Source of the DNA: CAYUVH01 sp964448135
GTDB taxonomy: Bacteria; Verrucomicrobiota; Verrucomicrobiia; Limisphaerales; UBA8199
Assembly: GCA_964448135.1 (NCBI GenBank)
Contig: CAYUVH010000031.1
Location: 1 to 27,420 of the forward strand
Direction of reading: 5' to 3'
Length of the DNA: 27,420 nt
The notes below the pieces were generated by a model. The model was not told the origin of the DNA, made no database searches, and saw only the letters and a program-made list of their open reading frames with translations. Shown here one piece after another: positions 7,208 through 14,568 of this stretch. A program made the position numbers and the translations under genes. Numbering within the stretch: the stretch's first letter is position 1; the number at the start of each line of letters is the position of its first letter.

Positions 7208-8587
7208 ATGACCCTGAAGCCAGAAGCAACCGCCACGCCGCCGACGCAAACCGCCGTGTTTCCGCCGGGGTTGAACAATGCTTTCCTCTTCACGTTCTTC
7301 AATGCGCTGTCGTTTCAGATCGTGCTGAGCAGCCCCATGGTGCTGTACGCCAAGAGCCTGGGGGCGAGTGCGACGATTCTGGGCGTGATTGCCGGCATGA
7401 TGCCGATTCTGGTGATTTTCCAGATACCGGCGGCGAGCCATATTCCGAGGCACGGGTTCAAGCGGTTCGTGTATGCCGGGTGGGGCACGCGGGTGGTGTT
7501 TATTTTTGTGATGGCGCTGGTGCCGTTGTCGCGCGGGTTTATTGACGCGCGCAATCGGCTGGCACTGATGTTGATCCTGCTGTTTGCCTTCAACCTTTCG
7601 CGCGGAATTTCGAGTTGTGCGTGGCTGCCGTGGCTGTCGGCATTGGTGCCGCCGACACTGCGCGGCAAATATCTGGCGCGCGAGGCGGCAACGCAGAATT
7701 GCGGCAGCTTTCTGACGTTCCTGATTGCGGCGTTGGCGCTGGCGGGGGAAACGACGAAGCCATGGCAGTTTGCGGTGCTGTTTGGTTTCAGCGCGATCAC
7801 GGGGGCCATCAGCCTGACGTTTCTCAAGCGCATACCGGACGCGGAGATTTCCGAGGAATCCAAAAAGAGCACGGGGCGGGTGCCGTGGTTGCAAATGGCG
7901 GCTTATCCGCCGTTCAAGAAGTTGCTTATTTCGCTGGCGGGATATTCGATCGCATATGGCGGTATGACGGCCTTCACCGTGGCTTTCCTCAAAACGGAAA
8001 CGACGATGCCGGAAGCCGAAATTCTGCTGGTCAGTTCGGCATCTTTTATTGGGGGCCTGAGCAGCTTGTGGTTCCTGGGCTCACGGCTGGATCGCCTGGG
8101 GAGCAAGCCGGTGCTGACGTTTTGCTTCACGGCGTGGCTTGTGGTGCTGGCGGGTTGGATCTGCATGTCCGGCGGGGCGTTGCCGGTGAAACTTTCGCTG
8201 CTGCTGCTGCTGCAATTTCTGATGGGACTGCTGGCGGCGTTGGTGCAGATGTCCAATACACGACTGGCGATGGCGATCATTCCCGTGATGGGCCGCAATC
8301 ATTTCTTCGCCATGTATTCGGTGGTGGGCAACGTGATTTTGGGGCTCGCGCCGGTGGGTTGGGGATTACTGATTGATGCGGTGGGGACGCATGCGCCGGT
8401 GGGGCTCGGGCTGATCTGGAATCGTTACACGGTTTTCTTCGCGGCGGCGGGGTTTGTGTTTCTGGTAACGCTGGGGCTGGTTCGACGGCTGGAGGAGCCG
8501 GAGGCGGTCAGCATGGAGGAGTTGTTGCGCGAGATTTTGATTCAATCGCCGCAACGGTTTTGGTTGCGCTTCTGGCCGCGAGCGTGA
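7208..8587 (+). CDS. Major facilitator superfamily (MFS) transporter, 12 TM
   Basis: 459 aa from the ATG at 7208 (MTLKPEATATPPTQ), chosen because the first conserved transmembrane segment (NNAFLFTFFNALSFQIVL) begins about 25 residues later, while the upstream open frame gives non-conserved sequence. I count twelve hydrophobic helices in two groups of six, separated by a basic/acidic loop (KRIPDAEISEESKKSTGRV). The basic loops between helices 2 and 3 (HIPRHGFKRF) and between 8 and 9 (GSRLDRLGSKP) match the MFS A-motif positions. The protein should be an integral inner-membrane secondary transporter; the substrate cannot be read from sequence. The sense strand is unusually G-rich, as in purU downstream, unlike the other plus-strand genes. 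It is probably cotranscribed with purU, 140 bp further on, although a repeat lies between them. Confidence 0.88.
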   Translation: MTLKPEATATPPTQTAVFPPGLNNAFLFTFFNALSFQIVLSSPMVLYAKSLGASATILGVIAGMMPILVIFQIPAASHIPRHGFKRFVYAGWGTRVVFIFVMALVPLSRGFIDARNRLALMLILLFAFNLSRGISSCAWLPWLSALVPPTLRGKYLAREAATQNCGSFLTFLIAALALAGETTKPWQFAVLFGFSAITGAISLTFLKRIPDAEISEESKKSTGRVPWLQMAAYPPFKKLLISLAGYSIAYGGMTAFTVAFLKTETTMPEAEILLVSSASFIGGLSSLWFLGSRLDRLGSKPVLTFCFTAWLVVLAGWICMSGGALPVKLSLLLLLQFLMGLLAALVQMSNTRLAMAIIPVMGRNHFFAMYSVVGNVILGLAPVGWGLLIDAVGTHAPVGLGLIWNRYTVFFAAAGFVFLVTLGLVRRLEEPEAVSMEELLREILIQSPQRFWLRFWPRA

Positions 8588-8599
8588 TCGCTTCGCGAA

Positions 8600-8645
8600 A
8601 TGACGAATGACGAATGACGAAATCCGAAGGAAGCACGAAGCCCGG
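8600..8645. repeat. Intergenic repeat, TGACGAA family, copy 2
   Basis: Three exact tandem copies of the 7-mer ATGACGA (8600-8620) are followed by AATCCGAAGGAAGCACGAAG. The same words appear on the opposite strand at 853-924. It lies between the MFS gene stop and purU. Confidence 0.6.
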
Positions 8646-8727
8646 ATCTTGAGAAACATTGCGTGTGGACCGGGCATCAAGACGGGGACGCATTGACAGA
8701 AAAACTAAAGGACAGAAAAATACTGAA

Positions 8728-9576
8728 ATGAAACGACTGGCTACGATTATCGTGATTGGGCGGGACAAGACGGGCGTGGTGGCGCGCATCACGAATTTTC
8801 TCTTCGAGCAAAAGGCCAATATTGAAGGTCTGGAGGAACAGGTCACGCGGGGTCAGTTCAGCATGACGGTGCAGGTTTCGTGGAAGGACGGTCAACTGAG
8901 GCGGGATTCGGTGATTGATGGGCTTGAAGGGCTGGCGCGCGCGCTGAAGATGGAGATCAAGGTGCGCTTCACGGATGCGCGGCGGCGTCAGCGGATGGCG
9001 TTGATGGCGACGCGGGAACCGCATTGTTTGAAACGGATTTTGGCGGAGGTGAAAAAGGGAGGGCTGAAGCAAACCGAACCTGCGCTGGTGTTGGCGAATC
9101 GGCGCGAACTCGAGCCGATGACCAGGGATGCCGGGCTGCCGTTTTTGCATGTGCCGTGGGATGACCGGGCGAAGGCCGAGCAGCGGGCGCTGGAATTGCT
9201 GGATGAACACGAGGTGGATTTTGTGGTGCTGGCGCGGTTCATGAAGATTCTGTCGCCGAACTTCGTGTGGCGCTACAAGAACAAGATCATCAACATCCAC
9301 CCTTCCCTGCTGCCTAGTTTCCCGGGGCCACAGGCATACCGGCAAGCGTATGAGCGCGGGGTGAAGATCATCGGAGTGTCGTCGCACTTTGTCACGATGC
9401 ACCTGGATGAAGGGCCGATTATTGCGCAGTCGAGTTTTGCGGTGCGGCCGGGGATGTCGTTGAAGCAAATTATTGAAGCAGGGCAGAGGCTGGAGGCGAC
9501 GACGCTGCTCAAGGCGGTGAAGCTTTATCTCACGAAGCGGTTGGATGTGTACTGGGGGATTGTGAAGGAGGTGTGA
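8728..9576 (+). CDS. purU: Formyltetrahydrofolate deformylase PurU
   Basis: 282 aa, the usual PurU length, starting at the ATG at 8728; the longer open frame upstream adds repeat-derived sequence. The enzyme hydrolyses 10-formyl-tetrahydrofolate to formate and tetrahydrofolate, balancing the one-carbon pool and supplying formate for purine synthesis. Residues 4-80 form an ACT domain (ATIIVIGRDKTGVVARITNF), and residues 95-282 form the formyltransferase-type hydrolase domain. The catalytic triad residues are visible as Asn189 and His191 in INIHPSLLPSFPG and Asp227 in MHLDEGPIIAQ. An AAAGGA stretch lies about 15 nt before the start, farther than a normal ribosome site. It is convergent with the efflux operon. 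Sense-strand G excess matches the MFS gene. Confidence 0.95.
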   Translation: MKRLATIIVIGRDKTGVVARITNFLFEQKANIEGLEEQVTRGQFSMTVQVSWKDGQLRRDSVIDGLEGLARALKMEIKVRFTDARRRQRMALMATREPHCLKRILAEVKKGGLKQTEPALVLANRRELEPMTRDAGLPFLHVPWDDRAKAEQRALELLDEHEVDFVVLARFMKILSPNFVWRYKNKIINIHPSLLPSFPGPQAYRQAYERGVKIIGVSSHFVTMHLDEGPIIAQSSFAVRPGMSLKQIIEAGQRLEATTLLKAVKLYLTKRLDVYWGIVKEV

Positions 9577-9811
9577 GCGGCCCAAGAGTTAACGGCAATC
9601 CGCCTGGTCAGCGGACCGGTTCAAACAGTCGGCCGGGAAACCGTTGAAACGGTTCCCCTCGATATCGGAAGTCCCATGGCACCTCACTGAAGTGAGGTGT
9701 TAATGAGAAAGGGCATTCGCCAGGAACACATCTTCTTCCCTAAGCACCCACATCTCCAAGTGCCGGGACGCATACCTATTCGTGGCGTAAAAGCCATCCC
9801 CTCAGAAAAGC
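9577..9811. repeat. Convergent gap with two hairpin palindromes
   Basis: This 235-bp gap separates two convergent genes. It holds AACCGTT-GA-AACGGTT at 9639-9654 and CACCTCACT-GA-AGTGAGGTG at 9680-9699, both perfect and both centred on GA. Neither has a T-tract, so they look like a paired REP-type element rather than intrinsic terminators. The remaining bases show no supported gene. Confidence 0.55.
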
Positions 9812-11032
9812 TTATTCGTACCGCAGCGCGTCTATGGGATCGAGTTTCGAGGCTTTGCGGGCGGGGTAGAAGCCGAAGAAGATGCCGACGGCGGCGCTGA
9901 AGAGGAAGGCGATGATGACGGATTCGGAGGAGACGAGGGTCGGCCAGTTTTTCCAGACGGAGAGGGACCAGGCGCCGCCGATGCCGAGCAGGATGCCCAG
10001 GATGCCGCCGGTGGAACTGAGGGCAACGGCTTCGATCAGGAATTGGAGGAGGATGTCGTGGCCGCGCGCGCCGACGGCCATGCGAATGCCGATCTCGCGG
10101 GTACGCTCGGTGACACTGACGAGCATGATATTCATGATGCCGATGCCGCCAACGATGAGGGAAATAACGGCGACGCCTGCCAACAATGCCGTCATGGTGT
10201 CGGTTGTGGCCGACATGGCGTCCGCGATTTCCTGCTGATTGCGGGCGGTGAAGTCGGCGTCGCGGCCGGGCTGGATGCGATGGCGTTCGCGGAGGAGTTC
10301 GTCGATGCCGCTCTGCACCTCGGGCATTTGCTCGGCGGAGGCGGCCTGGACGTTGATCGAGCGGAGCGTGGTGACGCCGGCGAGGCGCTTCATGGCGGTG
10401 GTGTAGGGCACGATCACGGTGTCGTCCTGGTCGGAGCCGATGAGCGAAAAGCCTTTCGGCCGCAGCACACCCAGGATGCGGGTGGGGACGTTTTTGATGC
10501 GCAGGGTTTTGCCGACGGGATCTTCGTCAGGGAAAAGTTTGTCGGCGACCGTCTTGCCGATGACACAGACTTTGGCGGCGGAGCGCACGTCGAGGTCGGT
10601 GAACATATTGCCGTCCATCAGCTCCCACTGCCGAATGCTCAGATACTCCGGGCCTTCGCCGACGACGGAGGTGCTCCAATTATTATTGCCGGCCATGATC
10701 TGGCCGCTGATGCGGGAGACTTCGGGACTGACAGCAACGACGCCCGGGACTTCGCGCTCGATGGCCAGGGCGTCCTCAACGGTCAAGGTCCCGGCCCCGC
10801 CGAAACCGGAATACACGCCACCGCGATTAACGCTGCCGGAGAAAATCATGATGACGTTCTGGCCGAGCGCCGCGATGCGCGACTGCACCTGGGCCTTGGC
10901 GCCGTTGCCGATGCCGACCATAGCGATCACGGCGCCGACGCCGATGATAATGCCGAGCATGGTCAGGACGGTGCGCATTTTGTTCCGCCGCAGCGCCCGG
11001 AAGGCCACTTTGAGAATCACGAAGTAGCGCAT
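9812..11032 (-). CDS. MacB/FtsX-type ABC transporter permease
   Basis: 406 aa with the MacB permease architecture: one N-terminal helix (MRTVLTMLGIIIGVGAVIAM, about residues 19-38), a large periplasmic domain (about 45-275), and three C-terminal helices (about 280-305, 325-355 and 365-390) ending in the family signature DPIDALRYE. It is the membrane subunit of a tripartite efflux or lipoprotein-type ABC system and should dimerise, driven by the ATPase encoded 5 bp upstream. In Escherichia coli MacB the ATPase and permease are fused; here they are separate genes, as in YknYZ or LolD/LolC-type systems. The substrate (macrolide, peptide, lipid or other) cannot be told. Confidence 0.94.
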   Translation of the reverse strand: MRYFVILKVAFRALRRNKMRTVLTMLGIIIGVGAVIAMVGIGNGAKAQVQSRIAALGQNVIMIFSGSVNRGGVYSGFGGAGTLTVEDALAIEREVPGVVAVSPEVSRISGQIMAGNNNWSTSVVGEGPEYLSIRQWELMDGNMFTDLDVRSAAKVCVIGKTVADKLFPDEDPVGKTLRIKNVPTRILGVLRPKGFSLIGSDQDDTVIVPYTTAMKRLAGVTTLRSINVQAASAEQMPEVQSGIDELLRERHRIQPGRDADFTARNQQEIADAMSATTDTMTALLAGVAVISLIVGGIGIMNIMLVSVTERTREIGIRMAVGARGHDILLQFLIEAVALSSTGGILGILLGIGGAWSLSVWKNWPTLVSSESVIIAFLFSAAVGIFFGFYPARKASKLDPIDALRYE

Positions 11033-11037
11033 GAAAA

Positions 11038-11799
11038 TCAGTCGCCGATGTGCGCGGCTTTCTGTTCCGCGTCGAGGCGCTTCAGTTCAACCTCGGCGGT
11101 GAGCCGGTTTTGCACCGGGGTATCGCTCAACACTTTTCCGTCGCGCATGACGACCATCCGGCGCGTGAATTGGGCGATGTCGAGTTCGTGGGTGACCATC
11201 ACGATGGTGATGCCCTGCTCATTGAGCTTCTGAAAGACGCCCATGATTTCCACGCTGGTGCGCGTGTCCAGATTGCCGGTGGGTTCGTCGGCGAGCAGGA
11301 GCGAAGGCTGGTTGGCGAGGGCGCGCGCGATGGCGACGCGCTGTTGCTGGCCGCCGGAAAGCTGGTTGGGCAAATGCCCCGTTCGTCCGCCCAAACCCAC
11401 ACTGGTCAGTGCCGCCATCGCGCGTTCCCGCTGGTTGCGGGCACTCAGCCGCTCCCGCATGTAGAGCATCGGCAGCTCGACGTTTTCGAGAGCGGTGGTG
11501 CGGGAGAGCAGATTAAACCCCTGGAAGACGAAGCCCAGTTTCTGGTTCCGGATATCCGCCAACTCATCGCGGTCGAGGCCGGAGACGTCGATGCCGTCCA
11601 GGCGGTAAATCCCCCGGGTGGCCCGGTCGAGGCAGCCGATGACATTCATCATCGTGGATTTTCCGGAACCGCTCGCGCCCATCAGCGCGACGAACTCCCC
11701 TTTCTGAATCTTCAGCGACACGCCGCGCACGGCGTGCACGTCCACCTCCCCCGTGTGGTAGATCTTGTGGACCTCCTGCAAATCAATGACCGCGTCCAT
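11038..11799 (-). CDS. MacB/LolD-type ABC transporter ATP-binding protein
   Basis: 253 aa. Walker A is GASGSGKST (residues 41-49), the Q-loop is VFQGFNLL, the ABC signature is LSGGQQQRVAIARAL (from residue 147), Walker B is LLLADEPTGNLD (from 167), and the switch histidine is in MVTHE. The LLxxxTALENVELPMLY stretch is characteristic of the LolD/MacB/FtsE group. It powers the permease encoded immediately downstream. It lies between the adaptor gene (12 bp gap) and the permease (5 bp gap), forming one minus-strand operon. The C-terminal tail after the H-loop carries about 30 extra residues of helix. Confidence 0.96.
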   Translation of the reverse strand: MDAVIDLQEVHKIYHTGEVDVHAVRGVSLKIQKGEFVALMGASGSGKSTMMNVIGCLDRATRGIYRLDGIDVSGLDRDELADIRNQKLGFVFQGFNLLSRTTALENVELPMLYMRERLSARNQRERAMAALTSVGLGGRTGHLPNQLSGGQQQRVAIARALANQPSLLLADEPTGNLDTRTSVEIMGVFQKLNEQGITIVMVTHELDIAQFTRRMVVMRDGKVLSDTPVQNRLTAEVELKRLDAEQKAAHIGD

Positions 11800-11811
11800 G
11801 AACGTGAACGG

Positions 11812-13329
11812 TTAGAACCGGCGCATGCCACCGCTGCCACCGCCAAACGGACTGCTGCCACCCGGAGGCGGGGCCGAGGACGAGCTGGCGGAAGCCTTGA
11901 TGCCGATCACCACCTGGTCGCCTTCCTTCAAACCTTCCATGATCTCGGTGTAGGAGCCGTCATTTACACCCGTCCGCACGCGCACGGGTTCGGGCGCCAC
12001 GATCGGCTCGGTCGCGCCCGGCGGAGTATTGGTCCGGAGCACGTAGAGAGTGCGGAAGGCCGGGGCCGTTCGCTGCTGCCGCTGCTGGCCGCCGCCGCCG
12101 CCCGGCCCACCGCCGCCCGACGGCCGCTGCAATACACCGCTCTGATACAGCTCGCGCATCTTGGCCATGATCTCGGGCGGCACGGTCTCGCCCTTGTCGC
12201 GCATCTCGCGGACGCGCCGCTGCAATTCCGGCGGCGGTTCATTGCCGGTCAGGGGCGGCGGGGCGCCCTCGGCGGTTTCGACTTTGTTGGTCGTGCTGCT
12301 CTTCGTCGATGCCACGCTGTTCGTCGCACCGGTCTTGGTGGATTTGGCCAGGCCCAGCTTTTCAAACAGCACCGCGACAAAGCCTGAATTGGTTGGCGGC
12401 TCCGGCGGTTTGAAGCGCAGTGCGGCATTCGGCACCTTGAGGGCGTTGGTGCGCTGTGCGGTGATGATGGAGATCGTCGCAGTCATGCCGGGCTTGAGCT
12501 TGAAATCCGAATTGGTCACGCCGATGACGGTATCGTAGGTGACCACGTTTTGCACCGTGATGGGAGAATTACGAATCTGCACGACCTTGCCCTTGAACGT
12601 CCGCAAGGGATATGCGTCCACGGTGAACGTGGTGTCCTGTCCCTCCTCGACCGTACCCACATCGGCTTCGGAGACGTTCGCGTCAATCTGCATCTTGGCC
12701 AGGTCGTTCGCGATCTGGAAAAGGACCGGCGCGTTCATGCTGGCGGCCACGGTCTGGCCGACGTCCACGCTGCGCAAGATGACGATGCCGTCCACCGGGG
12801 CGTAAATGGTGCAATGGCCCAGGTCCACTTTCGCGCGCTCGAGCGAAGCCGCTTTCATGGCGACCTGCGCTTCGGCCTGATGGAGGTCGGCAAACGCCTT
12901 GTCATAATCCGATTGGGAGATCAACTTGTCCTTAACCAACGCCTCGGAGCGCTTGGCTTCAACCTGCGACAACTCCTTCGCCGCCTGGGCGTTGGCGAGA
13001 TCAGCTTCGGCCTGGCGCACGGTGGCCTTGTAGATCGAAGAATCCAGTTCCGCGACAATCTGGTTCGATTTCACGAGCGAATTGTAGTCGGCGTAGAGCT
13101 TGGCGATATTGCCGGAGATTTGGGAGCCGACCTGGACGTTGAGGACGGGGTTCAACTGGCCGTTGGCAGTGACGGCCTGGGTCAGATCGCCCCGGGTGAC
13201 GGGCGCGCTGGTGTATTGGGGAGGTTCCTGGCGTTCGGTCCGGTAAAACACCACGCCCCCGACGACGAGGGCGATGAGGACCATGACGAACAGCCAGATG
13301 AATCTGCGAAATTTGCCGGGACTAGCCAT
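11812..13329 (-). CDS. MacA/HlyD-type periplasmic adaptor protein
   Basis: 505 aa. The N-terminus is a single signal-anchor helix (FIWLFVMVLIALVVGGVVFY). Next come the first half of the lipoyl domain (VNAQLNPVLNVQVGSQ-like region at TANGQLNPVLNVQVGSQ), an alpha-helical hairpin of Gln/Ala/Glu-rich sequence, the second lipoyl half (CTIYAPVDGIVILRSVDVGQ) and a beta-barrel domain ending at VPNAALRF. The region after that is an unusual linker of about 110 residues, with Thr/Ser- and Pro-rich parts, a charged helix (PPELQRRVREMRDKGE) and a Gly-rich stretch (RPSGGGGPGGGGG). The membrane-proximal domain then resumes (VRTGVNDGSYTEIMEGLKEG) and a Gly/Ser-rich tail follows. It should bridge the ABC permease to an outer-membrane TolC-like channel, which is not encoded in this window. 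Divergent from trpD. Confidence 0.93.
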   Translation of the reverse strand: MASPGKFRRFIWLFVMVLIALVVGGVVFYRTERQEPPQYTSAPVTRGDLTQAVTANGQLNPVLNVQVGSQISGNIAKLYADYNSLVKSNQIVAELDSSIYKATVRQAEADLANAQAAKELSQVEAKRSEALVKDKLISQSDYDKAFADLHQAEAQVAMKAASLERAKVDLGHCTIYAPVDGIVILRSVDVGQTVAASMNAPVLFQIANDLAKMQIDANVSEADVGTVEEGQDTTFTVDAYPLRTFKGKVVQIRNSPITVQNVVTYDTVIGVTNSDFKLKPGMTATISIITAQRTNALKVPNAALRFKPPEPPTNSGFVAVLFEKLGLAKSTKTGATNSVASTKSSTTNKVETAEGAPPPLTGNEPPPELQRRVREMRDKGETVPPEIMAKMRELYQSGVLQRPSGGGGPGGGGGQQRQQRTAPAFRTLYVLRTNTPPGATEPIVAPEPVRVRTGVNDGSYTEIMEGLKEGDQVVIGIKASASSSSAPPPGGSSPFGGGSGGMRRF

Positions 13330-13482
13330 AATTCAGCGGTTCAGTTCTTACTTAATCTGCCAAAACTAACAGAATACTCAAAGCCCAGCCCGCTGTCCAA
13401 GGCCACTCGCAGCATCTGACGGCGCCTGCCGCTCCCGGGTTTTCGGGATTGAAGTCAGCCCTTCGCCCCTTAGACTCCGCCC

Positions 13483-14568
13483 GTGCTCGAGAAATTCACC
13501 GCGCAACTGGCCGCCGCGCAGTCCCTCACCCCCGACGAGGTGCGCGCCGCGGTGAAGGCATTGGTGGACGAGAGCGTCCCGGTCACCCAAAAAGCGGATT
13601 TTCTCCTGCGCTTCGCGGACAAAGGCGAGACGGTGGAGGAAATCGCCGCGTTCGCGGCCGAGTTGCGCACGTTGAGCATCCGGCCCCCGATCGAAGAGGC
13701 ATGGCGCGCCGGGCGGGAAATTCTGGATGTGGTGGGCACGGGGGGCGACCGGGCGGGGACGTTTAACATTTCCACGGCGGTGGCAATTCTCTGTGCGGCG
13801 GCCGGCGTGACGGTGGCCAAGCATGGGAATCGCGCCGCCACCTCGCGTGCGGGCAGCGCGGACGTGCTGGAGGCCCTGGGTATTCCGATCTTGCTGACGC
13901 CCGAGCAAGCGGCACGGGCGCTGCGGGAACATGGATTCGCATTCTTTTTCGCACCGCATTATCACCCAGCGTTCAAACACATCGGTCCCGCGCGCAAGCT
14001 CGCGGCGGAAAAAGGCCGCCGCACGATTTTTAATTTTCTCGGTCCACTGCTGAACCCGGCGCGCCCCACGGCGATGCTCGTTGGCGTGCCGGACCCCGCC
14101 TGGTGCGAGCCGCTCGGGCGCGTCCTGCAATCGCTCGGCACGCGGCGGGCGATGGTCGTCTCCGGCCGTTGCGACAACTGCGAGCCCGGAAGTGAAACCA
14201 CGCTCGCGGCGCTTTACCTGGACGAGCTCTCCACCATTGCCGGCAGCACGATCGCCGAGTTTTACCAGGAACGCGCGCTCACGGTCTCGGTGTTGGATCA
14301 CACGCAACTACCCCTGCAACCCGCCACGCTGAAGGATTTACTGGGCGGCGACCGCGAAGCCAACGCGGCCATCGTCCGGGACATTCTTTCCGGCAAAGAG
14401 CGCGGCCCCAAGCGGGACGCCGTGCTGCTCAACGCGGCGGCAGCGCTGTTCGTCGCCGGCGCCGCGCGGAGCATCGGGGACGGCTGGGAGGTGGCCGTCC
14501 GGGTGATTGACAGCGGAGCGGCAGCCGCCAAACTCGCGGAACTGGCTTATGCGGGAAAAGCCAACTAA
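13483..14568 (+). CDS. trpD: Anthranilate phosphoribosyltransferase TrpD
   Basis: 361 aa from a GTG start, slightly longer than the usual 330-350. The enzyme transfers phosphoribose from PRPP to anthranilate in the second step of tryptophan synthesis. Diagnostic motifs are GTGGD at residues 85-89, NIST at 95-98, KHGNRA at 113-118 and AGSADVLEALG at 123-133, in the order of the family. The extra length is mostly at the C-terminus. No other trp gene is in the window, so the gene sits outside a trp operon; instead the next gene, a TMTC-like glycosyltransferase, overlaps its last 20 bases. The GTG start has no Shine-Dalgarno motif. Confidence 0.95.
   Translation: MLEKFTAQLAAAQSLTPDEVRAAVKALVDESVPVTQKADFLLRFADKGETVEEIAAFAAELRTLSIRPPIEEAWRAGREILDVVGTGGDRAGTFNISTAVAILCAAAGVTVAKHGNRAATSRAGSADVLEALGIPILLTPEQAARALREHGFAFFFAPHYHPAFKHIGPARKLAAEKGRRTIFNFLGPLLNPARPTAMLVGVPDPAWCEPLGRVLQSLGTRRAMVVSGRCDNCEPGSETTLAALYLDELSTIAGSTIAEFYQERALTVSVLDHTQLPLQPATLKDLLGGDREANAAIVRDILSGKERGPKRDAVLLNAAAALFVAGAARSIGDGWEVAVRVIDSGAAAAKLAELAYAGKAN

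Noticed and set aside
8600..8645. CRISPR-like array from the tandem ATGACGA units
   Set aside because: The units are 7 bp, directly adjacent and without spacers; no cas genes are present.
8693..8724. Promoter with TTGACA just before purU
   Set aside because: No -10 at proper spacing, and the transcript start would fall inside the gene.
9697..9900. A short plus-strand frame beginning in the gap after purU
   Set aside because: It runs antisense into the permease gene and starts inside a palindromic repeat; no support as a gene.
10043..13419. Long plus-strand frames opposite the efflux operon (10043-11233, 11050-12387, 12550-13419)
   Set aside because: They are antisense to three well-identified genes and show repetitive His/Arg/Gly-rich translations.
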